Assembly (NCBI GenBank): GCA_003326205.1 | Contig: LWTK01000001.1 | Location: 124,001-188,000, forward strand | DNA from: Nostoc sp. ATCC 43529 | GTDB lineage: Bacteria; Cyanobacteriota; Cyanobacteriia; Cyanobacteriales; Nostocaceae | Direction of reading: 5' to 3' | Length of the DNA stretch: 64,000 nucleotides | Shown here: piece by piece, positions 63,664 through 64,000 of the stretch | Layout: every line of letters starts with the position of its first letter | How positions within the stretch are numbered: position 1 is the first letter of the stretch | The notes under the pieces: model-generated | Told to the model about the DNA's origin: nothing | Database searches by the model: none | The model's input: only the letters and a program-made list of their open reading frames with translations | Program-made: the position numbers and the translations under genes

Positions 63664-64000
63664 ATGAACCAAACTATATTCCATCTTGCTTTCCCTGTGA
63701 CTGACATTGCCAAGACAAAAACGTATTATGTAGATGGCTTGGGCTGTATTCCCGGTAGGGAAAATCGACATGCTCTAATTCTCAATCTCCAAGGTCATCA
63801 ACTAGTAGCTCATGTTACCAAAGAAGTTTTGACACCACAGCAAACCATTTATCCCAGACACTTTGGACTAATTTTTACCCAAGAAAGTGATTGGGAGGAC
63901 TTACTAGAAAGGGCACAAAAGCAGCAGTTAATTTTTCGTCAAGAAAGTAAAAATCGGTTCGTAGGTTCTCCTCTTGAGCATCGTACTTTCTTTTTAGAAG
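63664..64000 (+). CDS. VOC/glyoxalase-family protein, cut by window edge
   Basis: ATG 63664 opens a frame running off the right end (112 codons seen). MNQTIFHLAFPVTDIAKTKTYY with DGLGC is the typical first beta-alpha-beta unit of the vicinal oxygen chelate fold; a His at about 7 and further His and Glu residues (PRHFGLIF, PLEHRTFFLE) are candidate metal ligands. Members include glyoxalases, dioxygenases and resistance proteins; the sub-family cannot be chosen. The 3' end is missing. Confidence 0.8.
   Translation, partial: MNQTIFHLAFPVTDIAKTKTYYVDGLGCIPGRENRHALILNLQGHQLVAHVTKEVLTPQQTIYPRHFGLIFTQESDWEDLLERAQKQQLIFRQESKNRFVGSPLEHRTFFLE

Noticed and set aside
1..64000. tRNA, rRNA, tmRNA or known riboswitch
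   Set aside because: No cloverleaf with a GTTCRANNC-type loop and no conserved rRNA stretch was seen by eye; a covariance-model scan would be needed to exclude them fully.

Overview
The window looks like a filamentous heterocyst-forming cyanobacterium of the Nostocales (Nostoc/Anabaena-like). Evidence: very frequent HIP1 octamers (GCGATCGC) inside genes, many arrays of 7-bp tandem repeats (CCTATTG, TAACTCC, GTCATTA and GGGGACT types) between genes, and cyanobacterial families such as a Mo-nitrogenase C-terminal-domain protein, an orthocaspase-like protein, a group 2 sigma factor and a DUF92/VTE6-like protein. No rRNA, tRNA, CRISPR array, phage module or complete insertion sequence was found. 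Species is not determined.

Layout. 0-10.3 kb: a large hybrid response regulator (cut by the left edge), a NIL-domain ferredoxin, DUF3616 and CHAD proteins, an aspartoacylase-like amidohydrolase, a glutathione-transferase-like reductase, an AllA-like protein and a sigma factor. 11.5-15.8 kb: the most unusual locus, a membrane-attached HEAT-repeat/NACHT NTPase gene with 14 near-identical 35-residue repeats. Upstream of its start lies a 21-bp palindromic tandem array that has been split by a small MITE. 15.8-22.1 kb: a conserved unknown, a PhoD-like phosphatase, a decayed histidine kinase and an ACT-domain malic enzyme. 23-34.5 kb: a choloylglycine-hydrolase-like lipoprotein, a receiver-kinase hybrid, an aldehyde dehydrogenase, a molybdopterin oxidoreductase, ribosomal protein L32, a pseudo-orthocaspase and a SLC13/ArsB-type permease.

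34.5-43.7 kb is a conserved housekeeping block. asd, dapA and rnj (diaminopimelate/lysine entry and RNase J) run leftward. The proteostasis cluster tig, clpP, clpX (trigger factor and ClpXP) runs rightward. 43.8-50.4 kb carries metabolic enzymes: an alpha/beta hydrolase, a FAD monooxygenase with an adjacent GntR-type regulator, a dienelactone hydrolase, an S1-domain protein and an atypical SDR.

50.5-62 kb looks like an export neighbourhood: an HlyD membrane-fusion protein, a type I ABC exporter with a degenerate C39 domain, and a parvulin-type isomerase overlapping it. Two subtilisin-like proteases could be cargo. One is intact; the other is broken by a 4-bp deletion and an amber codon. An SPFH/band-7 protein paired with a small ribbon-helix-helix protein sits between the proteases. 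A DUF92 protein and a truncated VOC-family gene end the window.

Recurring themes are repeat invasion and gene decay. Two MITE-like elements can be dated relative to the repeats they interrupt. A dispersed sequence with a CCTATTG tail occurs four times. Short palindromes lie inside or beside genes. Three loci (a GGDEF tail, the histidine kinase and the second subtilase) are visibly broken.
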